Assembly: GCF_005887635.2 (NCBI RefSeq)
Contig: NZ_CP040818.1
Coordinates: 248,001 to 312,000 of the forward strand
DNA from: Paroceanicella profunda
GTDB taxonomy: Bacteria > Pseudomonadota > Alphaproteobacteria > Rhodobacterales > Rhodobacteraceae
DNA: 64,000 bases
Reading direction: 5' to 3'
Positions 29,341 to 37,979 of the stretch are shown here, piece after piece (positions within the stretch are counted from its first letter, which is position 1; every line of letters starts with the position of its first letter). A program made the position numbers and the translations under genes. The notes below the pieces were generated by a model. It was given only the letters and a program-made list of their open reading frames with translations. It was not told where the DNA came from and searched no databases.

Positions 29341-29797
29341 GTGCCTGCGGGTGCCTGCGGCACGGCCATACTTGCGCGTTCGCGGCGGGGTGAGGCCGGG
29401 GCCACGGGCGCCGAGGGAGGCGGCGGGGCGGTGCCCTGCCGGCTCCGGAACGGCGGCGGTTGCGCCGCGGCCGGCACGGCGGGTCTCCCCGGGCTGAGCA
29501 TGCCGGCCGGGGAGGTCGCACCCCGGCCGCGCGGATGAGGTGGCGACGCTTCCGCCGGGCACGCCCCCTCGCGAGCGGGCGGGCTTCCCCGGCGCGGCGC
29601 AATCGGCCATGCTCACGCCCGGCGCACCGCCGGCGGGCGCGGGTTTCGCGACACACGGCCCGCACGCACCACGCGGGCGGTGACGGGGGACGGGGCCGGA
29701 GCGGATCCGACGGCCCGCAGGAGCCACGCCGGAATGGGCAGCCCGCAGGGCTCGCCCCGTGAATGACGGCCGCAAAGGCCGCAGCAGGGAGGAGACC
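29341..29797. other. Spacer within the valine operon
   Basis: 457 GC-rich bases between mmsA and the acyl-CoA dehydrogenase gene. No gene, tandem repeat or obvious promoter is seen. Its length leaves open whether the two genes share a transcript. Confidence 0.4.
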
Positions 29798-30937
29798 ATG
29801 GATTTCGAGCTCAGCGACGAGCAGGCCGCCATCTTCGACATGGCGCGCGACTTCGGGGCGGAGAAGATCGCCCCCTTCGCCGGCGACTGGGAAGCCGCCG
29901 GCACCATCCCCCGGGAGGTGCTGCGCGAGGCGGCCGCCCTCGGCATGGCCGGCATCTATGTCGACGAGGAACACGGCGGCTCCGGCCTCTCGCGGCTCGA
30001 TGCCACGCTGATCTTCGAGGGGCTGTCCATGGCCTGCCCCTCGGTGGCGGCGTTCCTCTCCATCCACAACATGTGCGCCTGGATGATCGACCGCTACGGC
30101 GATGACGACCTGCGCGCCCGGCTGGTGCCCGCGCTCTGCGCGATGGAGAAGATCGCCTCCTACTGCCTCACCGAGCCCGGCTCCGGCTCGGACGCCGCCG
30201 CCCTGCGCACCCGCGCGGTGAGTGCCGGCAACGGCTGGGAGCTCACCGGCACCAAGGCCTTCATCTCCGGCGGCGGCTATTCCGACCTCTACGTGGTGAT
30301 GGCCCGCTCCGGCGAGGAGGGGCCGAAGGGCATCTCCGCCTACCTGCTGGAGGACGGGGCCGAGGGCCTCTCCTTCGGTGCGCCGGAGCGCAAGATGGGC
30401 TGGCAGAGCCAGCCCACCGCCCAGGTGCAGATGGACGCGGTGCCGGCGCTGGCGATGATCGGGGCCGAGGGCGCGGGCTTCCGCTACGCCATGTCCGGGC
30501 TCGACGGCGGGCGGCTCAACATCTCCGCCTGCGCGCTCGGCGCGGCCCAGACCGCGCTGGACAAGACCCTCGCCTACATGGGCGAGCGCCAGGCCTTCGG
30601 GAAGAGCATCGACCAGTTCCAGGCGCTGCAGTTCCGCCTCGCGGACATGGAGACCGAGCTGCAGGCGGCGCGCGTCTTCCTGCGCCAGGCCGCCTGGAAG
30701 CTCGACACCGGGGCCATCGACGCCACCAAGTACTGCGCCATGGCCAAGCGCTTCGTCACCGACACCGCCTTCCGCGTGGCCAATGACGCGCTGCAGCTCC
30801 ACGGCGGCTACGGCTACCTCGCCGACTACGGCATCGAGAAGATCGTGCGCGACCTGCGGGTGCACCAGATCCTCGAAGGCACCAACGAGATCATGCGCCT
30901 GATCACCGCGCGCGCCCTGCTGGCGGAGAGACAATGA
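29798..30937 (+). CDS. Acyl-CoA dehydrogenase, probably isobutyryl-CoA dehydrogenase
   Basis: Flavin enzyme oxidising isobutyryl-CoA to methacrylyl-CoA in valine catabolism. The 379 residues carry YCLTEPGSGSDAAAL, the FAD region ERQAFGKSIDQFQALQFRLADM, and HGGYGYLADYGIEK followed by QILEGTNEIMR with the catalytic-type glutamate near the C-terminus. AGGGAGGAG precedes the ATG. Specificity is inferred from the neighbouring MmsA, hydrolase and MmsB genes. Confidence 0.9.
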   Translation: MDFELSDEQAAIFDMARDFGAEKIAPFAGDWEAAGTIPREVLREAAALGMAGIYVDEEHGGSGLSRLDATLIFEGLSMACPSVAAFLSIHNMCAWMIDRYGDDDLRARLVPALCAMEKIASYCLTEPGSGSDAAALRTRAVSAGNGWELTGTKAFISGGGYSDLYVVMARSGEEGPKGISAYLLEDGAEGLSFGAPERKMGWQSQPTAQVQMDAVPALAMIGAEGAGFRYAMSGLDGGRLNISACALGAAQTALDKTLAYMGERQAFGKSIDQFQALQFRLADMETELQAARVFLRQAAWKLDTGAIDATKYCAMAKRFVTDTAFRVANDALQLHGGYGYLADYGIEKIVRDLRVHQILEGTNEIMRLITARALLAERQ

Positions 30938-31965
30938 CCGACGACATCCACATCCGCACCGAAGGCGCCGTGGGGCGCATCACCCTCACCCGGCCGCAGG
31001 CGCTGAACGCGCTCTCCCACCAGATGGCGCTGGCGATCGAGGCCGCACTCGACGCCTGGGCGCATGACGATGCCATCGCCATGGTGCTGTGCGACGCTGA
31101 AGGCGAGCGCGCCTTCTGCGCGGGTGGCGACATCGGCCATGTGCGCGCGAAAGGGGTGAAGGGCAATTACGACGCCGGCCGCCGCTTCTGGGCCGACGAA
31201 TACCGGATGAACGCGAAGCTCGCCCGCTTCCCCAAGCCCTACGTGGCGCTGATGCACGGCTTCGTGATGGGCGGCGGCGTGGGCATCTCCACCCATGGCT
31301 CGCACCGGGTGGTGACCGACAGCACCAGGCTCGCGATGCCGGAATGTGGCATCGGGCTGATCCCGGACGTGGGCGGCAGCCTGATCCTGGGCCGCGCGCC
31401 GGGGCGCATCGGGGAATATCTCGGCCTCACCGGCACGCGCATCGGGGCGGCGGACGCGATCTTCGCCGGCTTCGCCGACGTGTACGTGCCCGAGGCGGAG
31501 CTGCCCGCCCTCACCCGGGCGTTGGTGGAGGAGCCGGAGCCGGGCGCCGTGCTGCGCCGCTTCGCCGCCACGCCGCCCGGCGGCGTGCTGGCCGGGCTGC
31601 AGGCGGATATCGACCACGCGTTCTCGGGGGAGCTGTCGCGCCTGCCCGGCGCGCTTTCGGGCGAGGCGGAGTGGCAGGTGGCGGCGCTGAAGGCGCTGCG
31701 CCACGGCTGCCCGCTCTCCATCGCCTGCACGCTGGAGCTGGTGCGCGCGGCGCGGGCGGACCCGATGATCGAGCATTGCCTGGCGCGCGAGTACCGCTTC
31801 ACCTGGCGCTGCATGGACCAGGGCGAGTTCATGGAAGGCGTGCGCGCCGCGATCGTGGACAAGGACCGCAACCCGCACTGGCGCCTCGCGCCGCTGGAGG
31901 CGGTGACACCGGAACACGTGGCCGCCCTGCTCGCACATCTGGGCGCGGACGAACTGAGTTTCTGA
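30934..31965 (+). CDS. 3-hydroxyisobutyryl-CoA hydrolase
   Basis: Crotonase-fold thioesterase that releases 3-hydroxyisobutyrate in valine breakdown. The 343 residues exceed a simple enoyl-CoA hydratase and fit the HIBCH group. FCAGGDIGHVR and HGFVMGGGVGISTH form the oxyanion hole; ECGIGLIPDVGGS carries the HIBCH-type glutamate/aspartate; a C-terminal FTWRCMDQGEFMEGVRA segment is typical. It overlaps the dehydrogenase stop by four bases. The upstream hydratase step (methacrylyl-CoA hydratase) is not encoded here. Confidence 0.9.
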   Translation: MTDDIHIRTEGAVGRITLTRPQALNALSHQMALAIEAALDAWAHDDAIAMVLCDAEGERAFCAGGDIGHVRAKGVKGNYDAGRRFWADEYRMNAKLARFPKPYVALMHGFVMGGGVGISTHGSHRVVTDSTRLAMPECGIGLIPDVGGSLILGRAPGRIGEYLGLTGTRIGAADAIFAGFADVYVPEAELPALTRALVEEPEPGAVLRRFAATPPGGVLAGLQADIDHAFSGELSRLPGALSGEAEWQVAALKALRHGCPLSIACTLELVRAARADPMIEHCLAREYRFTWRCMDQGEFMEGVRAAIVDKDRNPHWRLAPLEAVTPEHVAALLAHLGADELSF

Positions 31966-32052
31966 CCCTTCTCGCGGTCGCGGGGTGGGCCGCGCTGCGG
32001 CCAGCCGCCCGGCCCGGCACCTCCGGGGCGGGAGCGGCCGCGAGAAGGGTCA
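31963..32052 (+). promoter_or_regulatory. Long inverted repeat between the hydrolase gene and mmsB
   Basis: Arms TGACCCTTCTCGCGGTCGC (31963-31981, beginning at the hydrolase stop codon) and GCGGCCGCGAGAAGGGTCA (32034-32052) pair over 19 positions with one G-U, around a 52-base loop that is itself GC-rich. It ends 25 bases before the mmsB start and would form a strong stem in the operon mRNA, possibly setting relative expression or processing. Confidence 0.75.
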
Positions 32053-32077
32053 GCATCACCCAAGGGGAGGAAAGACA

Positions 32078-32950
32078 ATGAAGATCGGGTTCATCGGGCT
32101 GGGCAGCATGGGCGCGCCCATGGCCGCCAATCTCGCGAAGGCCGGGCACGCCGTGACCGGGTTCGACGTGACCGGCGTGATGCCGGAGGGGGTGAGCCCC
32201 GCCGCCGGTGCGGCGGAGGCCGCAGCGGGGCGCGACGCGGTCATCACCATGCTGCCCAACGGCGCCATCCTGCGCAGCGTCTACGGCGAGATCGTCCCCG
32301 CCGCCGCCCCCGGCACCGCGATGATCGACTGTTCCACGGTGGACGTGGAGAGCGCGCGCGCCGTGGCGGCGGAGGCGGAGGCCGCGGGCCTCCTGCCGCT
32401 CGACGCCCCCGTCTCCGGCGGCACCGGCGGGGCCACGGCCGGTACGCTCACCTTCATGGTGGGTGGCAGCGACGAAGGCTTCGCCAAGGCGGCGGAGCTG
32501 TTCGACATCATGGGCCAGAAGGCCGTGCATTGCGGCGCGCCCGGCGCCGGGCAATCGGCCAAGATCTGCAACAACATGATCCTCGGCATCTCGATGCTGG
32601 GCGTCTGCGAGGCCTTCTCGCTGGCCGACCGGCTGGGGCTGGACCGGCAGGCGATGTTCGACGTGGTCTCCACCTCCTCGGGCTCGTGCTGGTCGCTCAA
32701 CACCTATTGCCCGGCGCCGGGCGTGGGCCCCGCCTCGCCGGCGGACAACGACTACAAGCCCGGCTTCGCCGCCGCCCTGATGCTCAAGGACCTGCGCCTG
32801 TCCCAGCAGGCCGCCGAGGCCGCCGACGCCCCCACCCCGATGGGCGCCGCCGCCACCGCGCTCTACGAGGCCTTCGTGGCGGCCGGCAGCGGCGGGAAGG
32901 ATTTCTCCGCCATCCTGCCGGACCTCATGGCGCGCGGCCGGCAGGGCTGA
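32078..32950 (+). CDS. mmsB: 3-hydroxyisobutyrate dehydrogenase
   Basis: NAD-dependent enzyme oxidising 3-hydroxyisobutyrate to methylmalonate semialdehyde, the MmsA substrate. The 290 residues show the Rossmann start MKIGFIGLGSMGAPMAANLAK, the substrate loop DAPVSGGTGGATAGTL, and GAGQSAKICNNMILG with the catalytic lysine. GGGGAGG precedes the ATG. The four operon products cover the lower valine pathway except the hydratase. Confidence 0.95.
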   Translation: MKIGFIGLGSMGAPMAANLAKAGHAVTGFDVTGVMPEGVSPAAGAAEAAAGRDAVITMLPNGAILRSVYGEIVPAAAPGTAMIDCSTVDVESARAVAAEAEAAGLLPLDAPVSGGTGGATAGTLTFMVGGSDEGFAKAAELFDIMGQKAVHCGAPGAGQSAKICNNMILGISMLGVCEAFSLADRLGLDRQAMFDVVSTSSGSCWSLNTYCPAPGVGPASPADNDYKPGFAAALMLKDLRLSQQAAEAADAPTPMGAAATALYEAFVAAGSGGKDFSAILPDLMARGRQG

Positions 32951-32956
32951 ACGCAC

Positions 32957-32990
32957 CCCGGGCGGGAGGGAACTTCTCCCCCCGCCCGGG
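32957..32990 (+). terminator. Hairpin downstream of mmsB
   Basis: Perfect arms CCCGGGCGGG (32957-32966) and CCCGCCCGGG (32981-32990), starting six bases after the mmsB stop, with further G/C pairing inside. No U-run follows, so it could be a factor-assisted terminator or a 3' end stabiliser. Confidence 0.6.
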
Positions 32991-33040
32991 CGTTGCCCTC
33001 ATGGCCGGCGTTCGGCCGACAGATCGAGAAGGGCCTTGTC

Positions 33041-33805
33041 ATGCTTCTGAGCTATCGTGATCTCACCCGCTGCGCGCTGCTGACCACCGACGGCAGCCGC
33101 GAGTCTGTCGAGGATCTCTATTTCGACGGCAGCCGCTGGACCCTCACCCATATCGTCGCCGACACCGGCTCCTGGCTGGAGAGCCGCCGCACGGTGATCG
33201 GCGTCGGCCTCGCCGGCAGCCCGGACCTCGAGACCCTGGAATGGCCGGTCCGCGTGAGCCAGGAGCAGATCCGCTCCGCCCCGCGCCCGGAGAGTTTCCC
33301 CGCCGAGGAGCGTTCCGCCGAGGAATGGGGCCTGTTCGACCTCGACGCCATGCCCCCCATCCTCATCGGCCCGATGGGCGAGACCTACTCGCCGCTGATG
33401 CTGGAGGCCCAGCTCCAGCACTGGGCGAATGACGAGACGGAAGAGAGCGAGTCGCGCAAGGCGCTGCCAGAGCGCCCCTCCGCCGCGCTCATCCGCTCCA
33501 CCAACGCCCTGCTGGGCCACGAAATCTCGGCAACGGACGGCGAGATCGGCACCATCTCCGACGTGCTCGTCGACGTGGACGGGCTGAAGCTGCGCCACAT
33601 CGTGATCGACACCGGCAACTGGCTGCCCGGCCGTCAGGTGGTCCTGCCGGTCGAGCGCATCGACGCCTTCGACTGGGCCGGCGGGCGCACCGTGGTGACC
33701 ATCGACCGCGAGGGCGTGAAGAACAGCCCGCCGCTGGAGGGCCTGCCCGACCTGGACAACCGCTGGGACCGCTCGGTGCTCACCTACTACGGCCTCGGCA
33801 TCTGA
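33041..33805 (+). CDS. Protein with two PRC-barrel domains
   Basis: 254 residues, no signal peptide or membrane span. Two PRC-barrel-like units are visible: one near 5-60 (SRESVEDLYFDG, THIVADTGSWLESR) and one near 160-225 (GEIGTISDVLVDVDG, RHIVIDTGNWLPGRQVVLPVERID). PRC barrels occur in photosynthetic reaction-centre H subunits and RNA-processing factors; stand-alone cytosolic forms like this have no defined role. It has its own GAAGGG site after the mmsB hairpin, so it is probably a separate unit. Confidence 0.82.
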   Translation: MLLSYRDLTRCALLTTDGSRESVEDLYFDGSRWTLTHIVADTGSWLESRRTVIGVGLAGSPDLETLEWPVRVSQEQIRSAPRPESFPAEERSAEEWGLFDLDAMPPILIGPMGETYSPLMLEAQLQHWANDETEESESRKALPERPSAALIRSTNALLGHEISATDGEIGTISDVLVDVDGLKLRHIVIDTGNWLPGRQVVLPVERIDAFDWAGGRTVVTIDREGVKNSPPLEGLPDLDNRWDRSVLTYYGLGI

Positions 33806-33832
33806 TCCCGCCGCCGGGCCGGGCCCGGAGGC

Positions 33833-33897
33833 GCGGCACGCGGCGACACGCCGGTCGGGGGCCCGATGCCCCCGTCCGGCGTTCCCCCTCCCGGGCG
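33833..33897. repeat. Dispersed hairpin element, copy A
   Basis: GCGGCACGCGGCGACACG followed by a hairpin (33850-33880) with 13-base arms GCCGGTCGGGGGC and GCCCCCGTCCGGC, one mismatch, loop CCGAT. It is about 85% identical to 8731-8795. It begins about 28 bases after the PRC-barrel stop and probably ends that transcript. No other feature is seen to 34310 apart from a ribosome-binding site for the next gene. Confidence 0.65.
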
Positions 33898-34310
33898 CAA
33901 CGGCGCCGGCCCGGGCGATCCCGCCGGTGCGACAGGCCCCTTGGTGGCTGACGTGCCCCCGGAAGACCCGGTGGTCCCCCGGACGGCCGCATCCGTCTCG
34001 GGACAACCGCATCCCCCCATCTGCTCCTCCATCCGCTGCCCCCGTATCCGTCGCCACATCCGAGTCCTTCGCCCACCTCGGCGTCCGCCCCTCACCTTCA
34101 CCTCCAGCCCTCTGTCCCACACCCATCCGGGACCCGCAGTCCGACATCCCGCCAGCATCATCCGGTCCCCGTTCGCGCGCTTCCCCCCGGCGTCCGCCCC
34201 CGCGCCTTCGGCCTCTCCGCCCGGCCCCGCGGCACGGGCGGATCGGCGGGCTTCCCCCCCGCCGCCCTGCGTGGCACAAGGTTGCACCGCACCTTCCGAG
34301 GGAGACTTCC

Positions 34311-34940
34311 ATGCATCAGCCCCGTGCCGTCGTGTTCGACATCGGCAATGTTCTCGTGAACTGGGACCCGGACCGGGTCTACTCCCAGCTCCTGCCGGAT
34401 GTGGCCGAGCGCCGCGCCTTCTTCGCCCGCAGCGGCGTGGACGAGATGAATCTCGACGTCGACCGGGGCGCGCCGTTCCGCGAGCACATCTATGCCCATG
34501 CGGAGCGGCACGGTGGCGCGGATGCGGAGCTGATCCGCGCCTGGCACGACCGCTGGCCGGAGATGTTCCAGCCCGCCATCGAGGGATCGGTGACCCTCCT
34601 GCGCCTGCTGCGCCGCAAGGGTGTCCCCGTGCACGCCCTGTCCAATTTCGGCGCCGAGAGCTTCGATCTGGCCTGCACCCTCTATCCGGTGCTGCTGGAG
34701 TTCGACATTCCGGTGATCTCGGGGCGCGAACACGCCATCAAGCCCGATCCGCGGATCTACGAGATCCTGGAGGAGCGCACCGGCCTCTCCGGCGCCGACA
34801 TCTTCTTCACCGATGACCGCTCCGACAACATCGCCGCCGCCCGCAAGCGCGGCTGGCAGATCCACCGGTTCCGCAACCCCGACGCCCTCGCCCTGCAGCT
34901 GGTCGAACTCGGGATCATCGCGCCGCACGAGCTGAACTGA
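34311..34940 (+). CDS. HAD-superfamily hydrolase
   Basis: 209-residue cytosolic phosphatase/dehalogenase-type HAD protein. Motif I is VVFDIGNVLVNWD (about 7-19), with asparagine at the second aspartate position (DIGN), as in many HAD-IA members of the YihX group. Motif II is ALSNFG, motif III the lysine in HAIKPDPRIYE, and motif IV FFTDDRSDN. GAGGGAG precedes the ATG. A sugar-phosphate phosphatase role is plausible but unproven. Confidence 0.88.
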   Translation: MHQPRAVVFDIGNVLVNWDPDRVYSQLLPDVAERRAFFARSGVDEMNLDVDRGAPFREHIYAHAERHGGADAELIRAWHDRWPEMFQPAIEGSVTLLRLLRRKGVPVHALSNFGAESFDLACTLYPVLLEFDIPVISGREHAIKPDPRIYEILEERTGLSGADIFFTDDRSDNIAAARKRGWQIHRFRNPDALALQLVELGIIAPHELN

Positions 34941-35164
34941 CCGGCCGGCCCGCGCCCTGCTCCCGGCGCCTCGCCGACAGCACGCCTGCGCTCCCCGCGC
35001 CGGACCTCCCGGGGCTGCGGGCACGGGGCTGCGGGCACGGGGCGCACATTCCGGCAGAGCCCGGACCAGGGCGCTTCGCCCCGAGGCGCCGCGCGGCATG
35101 GCACGCGGAGTGTCGCTCCGCGCATCCCCGCGGCAGGGTGCCTCCCCGCACGGCCTCTCACGCT
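34941..35164. other. Spacer downstream of the HAD gene
   Basis: GC-rich and featureless except for a short direct duplication GGGGCTGCGGGCAC near 35020-35041. It leads into the 108-bp array. Confidence 0.4.
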
Positions 35165-35690
35165 GGTTTCGGCGGGAAGACGATCTCTCGGGAAGCGTCC
35201 TGTTGACAGGCGGGCACGGTGAGGCCCCCGCCAACGGACGGCAGGGAACCGCCACCCGGCACCGCACGCTAGTCGCGGTGGGAAGGCGGCGCCTCCGAAG
35301 GTGCCCTGTGCCGGACCGGCCGGCGCGGCGAGGCCGTCCCCAACGGGCGGCTGGGAACCGCCACCCGGCACAGCTTGCCGGCCGCGACGGAAGGCGGCCC
35401 CTCCGAAGGTGCTCTGTGCCGGACCGGCCGGCGCGGCGAGGCCTTCCCCAACGGGCGGCTGGGAACCGCCGCACGGGCTCTCAGGCGGGCCGCGGCGGGC
35501 GAGCAGCCTCTCGGGCAGCGCCCTGTGCCGGACAGGTCGGGACGGTGAGACCTGTCCCAACGGCCGGCTGGGAGCCGCCACGCGGCACAGTATACCGACC
35601 GCGGCGGGAAGCGGCCTCTCCGGAGGCGGGCTCTGCCGGACCGGCCGGCACGGCGAGGCGCGCGCTGCCAACCGGCGGCACGCATGAGGT
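35165..35690. repeat. 108-bp tandem repeat, five degenerate copies
   Basis: The segment TGCCGGACCGGCCGGCGCGG or its variants recurs at about 35200, 35308, 35417, 35526 and 35634, a period of 108-109. Each unit also contains CAACGGNCGGCTGGGAACCGCC and a GCGGGAAGGCGG-like stretch. Outer copies are more diverged than inner ones. Frames running across the array are repeat translation only. Bases 35691-35900 contain nothing recognisable. Confidence 0.88.
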
Positions 35691-35907
35691 TGCGCGGCGC
35701 GGTCCGACCGAGAGGGGTCTCGCGCGGGCTGGACGGCGGGCATTTGCGAACCGGCCTGCGGGCGTTTCCCTTGCCCGGGGCCACGGAGCGTGGGACGCTT
35801 CGCGCAGGGCGCGGGCGTCCCCCGCCGGGCCTGCCGGAGGGGCGGGTTCGGTGGTCTGTGCAGGGCGGAGCGGGGCGCCTGTGCAGTGCAGCGCCTGACA
35901 CTATATT

Positions 35908-35926
35908 TGTATTTCAATTCGATACG
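35908..35926. promoter_or_regulatory. Dyad TGTATT-N7-GATACG upstream of the IclR gene
   Basis: It lies in a short AT-rich island (about 35899-35945) 69 bases before the IclR start. The right arm plus TTC before it is identical to the site at 45330-45348 (TTCGATACG), and both share GTAT eight or nine bases earlier. A plausible autoregulatory IclR operator; the island also contains TATATT, a possible -10. Confidence 0.55.
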
Positions 35927-35994
35927 GACGTGCTGTATGTGGGGGTCAGCTGCCCGTCTGAGAGGCAGTGCAGTCCGGAGGCCCGCGAACCCGC

Positions 35995-36783
35995 ATGACC
36001 GAACAGCACCGCTTTCCCGAGATCGACGAACGCCTGTTCCTGCAGTCCGTCTCGCGGGCCCTCGACGTGCTGGAGGCCTATGCCGCCGCGCCGCAGCCGA
36101 AATCCCTGGGTGAGATCGCACAGGCGGCCGGAATCAACAAGAGCGCCGCGCAGCGCATCGGCCAGACCCTGCTCAGCCGCGGCTATCTGGAGCTCGCCGA
36201 CAACGGGCGGCTCACGCTCGGGCGGCTGTTCCTGGACCGCAGCTTCGACTACCTGCGCTCCAACCCGCTGATCGAACGCTCCATGCCCGTGCTCACCGAC
36301 CTGCGCAAGATGGCCGAGGAGCGGGTGGACCTGAGCCTGTTCGACGCGAAGCACGACGACCTGTCCATCGTCTACGCCGCCCGGCTGCAAAGCAAGCGCG
36401 AGACGTTCTACGCCACGCTCTCGGGCCGCCGCCAGCCCAGCGTCACGGCCACCGGCGGGCGGGCCTGCATGGCGTTGCTGCCGGACGAGCGGGTGGATGA
36501 CATCATCGCCCGCTCCGAGCGGCGCATGGTCACCCAGCGTACCATCGCCACGCCCGAGGGCATCCGCGCCAAGGTGGCCGAGGCCCGGCGTGACGGCTTC
36601 GCCTATGCCGAGGAGGAGAGCCTGATCGGCGAGATCGTGCTCGCCGCGGCGATCACCGGCCCCGGCGGCCTGCCCATCGGCGCGATCCACATCGCCGGAT
36701 CGCTGAGCGAATGGACCGCGGAGCACTTCCGCCGACGCTTCGCCCCCCTCGCCATCGAGGCCGCGCGCGCCCTCTCCTCCTGA
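35995..36783 (+). CDS. IclR-family transcriptional regulator
   Basis: 262 residues: winged-helix N-terminus (SVSRALDVLEAYAAAPQ, then KSLGEIAQAAGINKSAAQRIGQTLLSRGYLE in part, about 20-65) and a GAF-like IclR effector domain (VTATGGRACMALLP, EEESLIGEIVLAAAI, GAIHIAGS). The ATG at 35995 is preferred; a GTG at 35968 is also in frame. The operon on the other side of the composite element is convergent. The operator similarity suggests this protein regulates the transporter/P450 operon and the acylase gene. Confidence 0.92.
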   Translation: MTEQHRFPEIDERLFLQSVSRALDVLEAYAAAPQPKSLGEIAQAAGINKSAAQRIGQTLLSRGYLELADNGRLTLGRLFLDRSFDYLRSNPLIERSMPVLTDLRKMAEERVDLSLFDAKHDDLSIVYAARLQSKRETFYATLSGRRQPSVTATGGRACMALLPDERVDDIIARSERRMVTQRTIATPEGIRAKVAEARRDGFAYAEEESLIGEIVLAAAITGPGGLPIGAIHIAGSLSEWTAEHFRRRFAPLAIEAARALSS

Positions 36784-37472
36784 GCGCCCGCCGCGCGGCA
36801 CGCGCGGCCCGGCCCAAGCCGCAGGAGACGCGCCCCGCACGGGGCGGGTCGACGCAGGGCGGGAGGGCCCCCGTCGAACACCAGGCTGACAGGTCAGGCG
36901 GGGCGCTCCCGCGATGCGCCCACCTGTCGGTGACCGCCTCTTTGGGCCGGGCCGGGTGCTGCGCACCCGGCGCCCGCGCCTCCCCCCCGATGTGATCGCC
37001 AACGGGCTTGCGTGGCTCCGTCCCTGCATGCCGCCCGCCCCATGCCTCGCCGACGGCACACAGGGTGCCGCCTGCCGCCTGCCGCCTGCCGCATGCCGCC
37101 TGCCGCATGCCGCTTGCCGCTTGCCGCTTGCCGCTTGCCGCTTGCCGCTTGCCGCTTGCCGCTTGCCGCTTGCCGCTTGCCGCTTGCCGCTTGCCGCTTG
37201 CCGCTTGCCGCTTGCCGCTTGCCGCTTGCCGCTTGCCGCTTGCCGCTTGCCGCTTGCCGCTTGCCGAACGTGCGTCTCCGACGACGTTCGGGCAAGGCAA
37301 TGCCCCCCGGCTTGTCCCGACCGCCCGGGCGACCAGCCCGGGCCGCGCCCGACCCTCCCCCCGGGAGGGCGCGATGGCGATGTCGCTCGACGTTCAACCC
37401 TCGTGCGGGGCTTTCGGGATAAACCGCTGACCACAAGCGTGGTTGCGCCCACCCAGGGTCGGGCGCGGCCCT

Positions 37473-37480
<8 letters not shown>
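36784..37480 (+). repeat. Composite dispersed element, copy 2 (plus orientation)
   Basis: Begins at the base after the IclR stop with GCGCCCGCCGCGCGGCACGC, homologous to the start of copy 1 at 5276. The TTTGGGCCGGGCCGGGTGCT block follows at about 36941. It then differs from copy 1 by an inserted segment of about 300 bases carrying a heptamer array. The 132-bp core at 37340-37471 has perfect 17-bp terminal inverted repeats and the same length as in copy 1. The core interior is well conserved (for example GCGCGATGGCGATGTC), and a MAMS(L/F)-type reading frame of about 20 codons is present in both. Confidence 0.85.
37069..37264. repeat. Heptanucleotide array (CGCTTGC, 22 perfect copies plus 6 variants)
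   Basis: Six variant units (CGCCTGC or CGCATGC, 37069-37110) followed by 22 perfect CGCTTGC units (37111-37264). It lies inside the composite element, between its first block and its 132-bp core. The period is not divisible by three. Confidence 0.95.
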
Positions 37481-37700
<220 letters not shown>

Positions 37701-37979
37701 ACAGGAGTGTGCCCGGCGCCGCGACGTCAAGGCCACGCTTGTGCCGGGCGGGGGGCCGCTCCGCCGCGCGGAGCGGCACGGCCCAACGCGGAGGCGGCTT
37801 CCGCGCGCAGCGCGGCTGTCGCCGGAGGGGCGGGAGGGCTACGCGGCGGTTCGGCGGGCCGGGAGGAGGCCGTGAGCCGGGCGCGGCGCACACGGCCGGG
37901 GACGCGCGGCACAGCCAGGACGCGCGGCGCGGCGGGGATTGGCGGGGCGGCTCCCGGCAGGGGGCCGCCCGGGCCCGCG

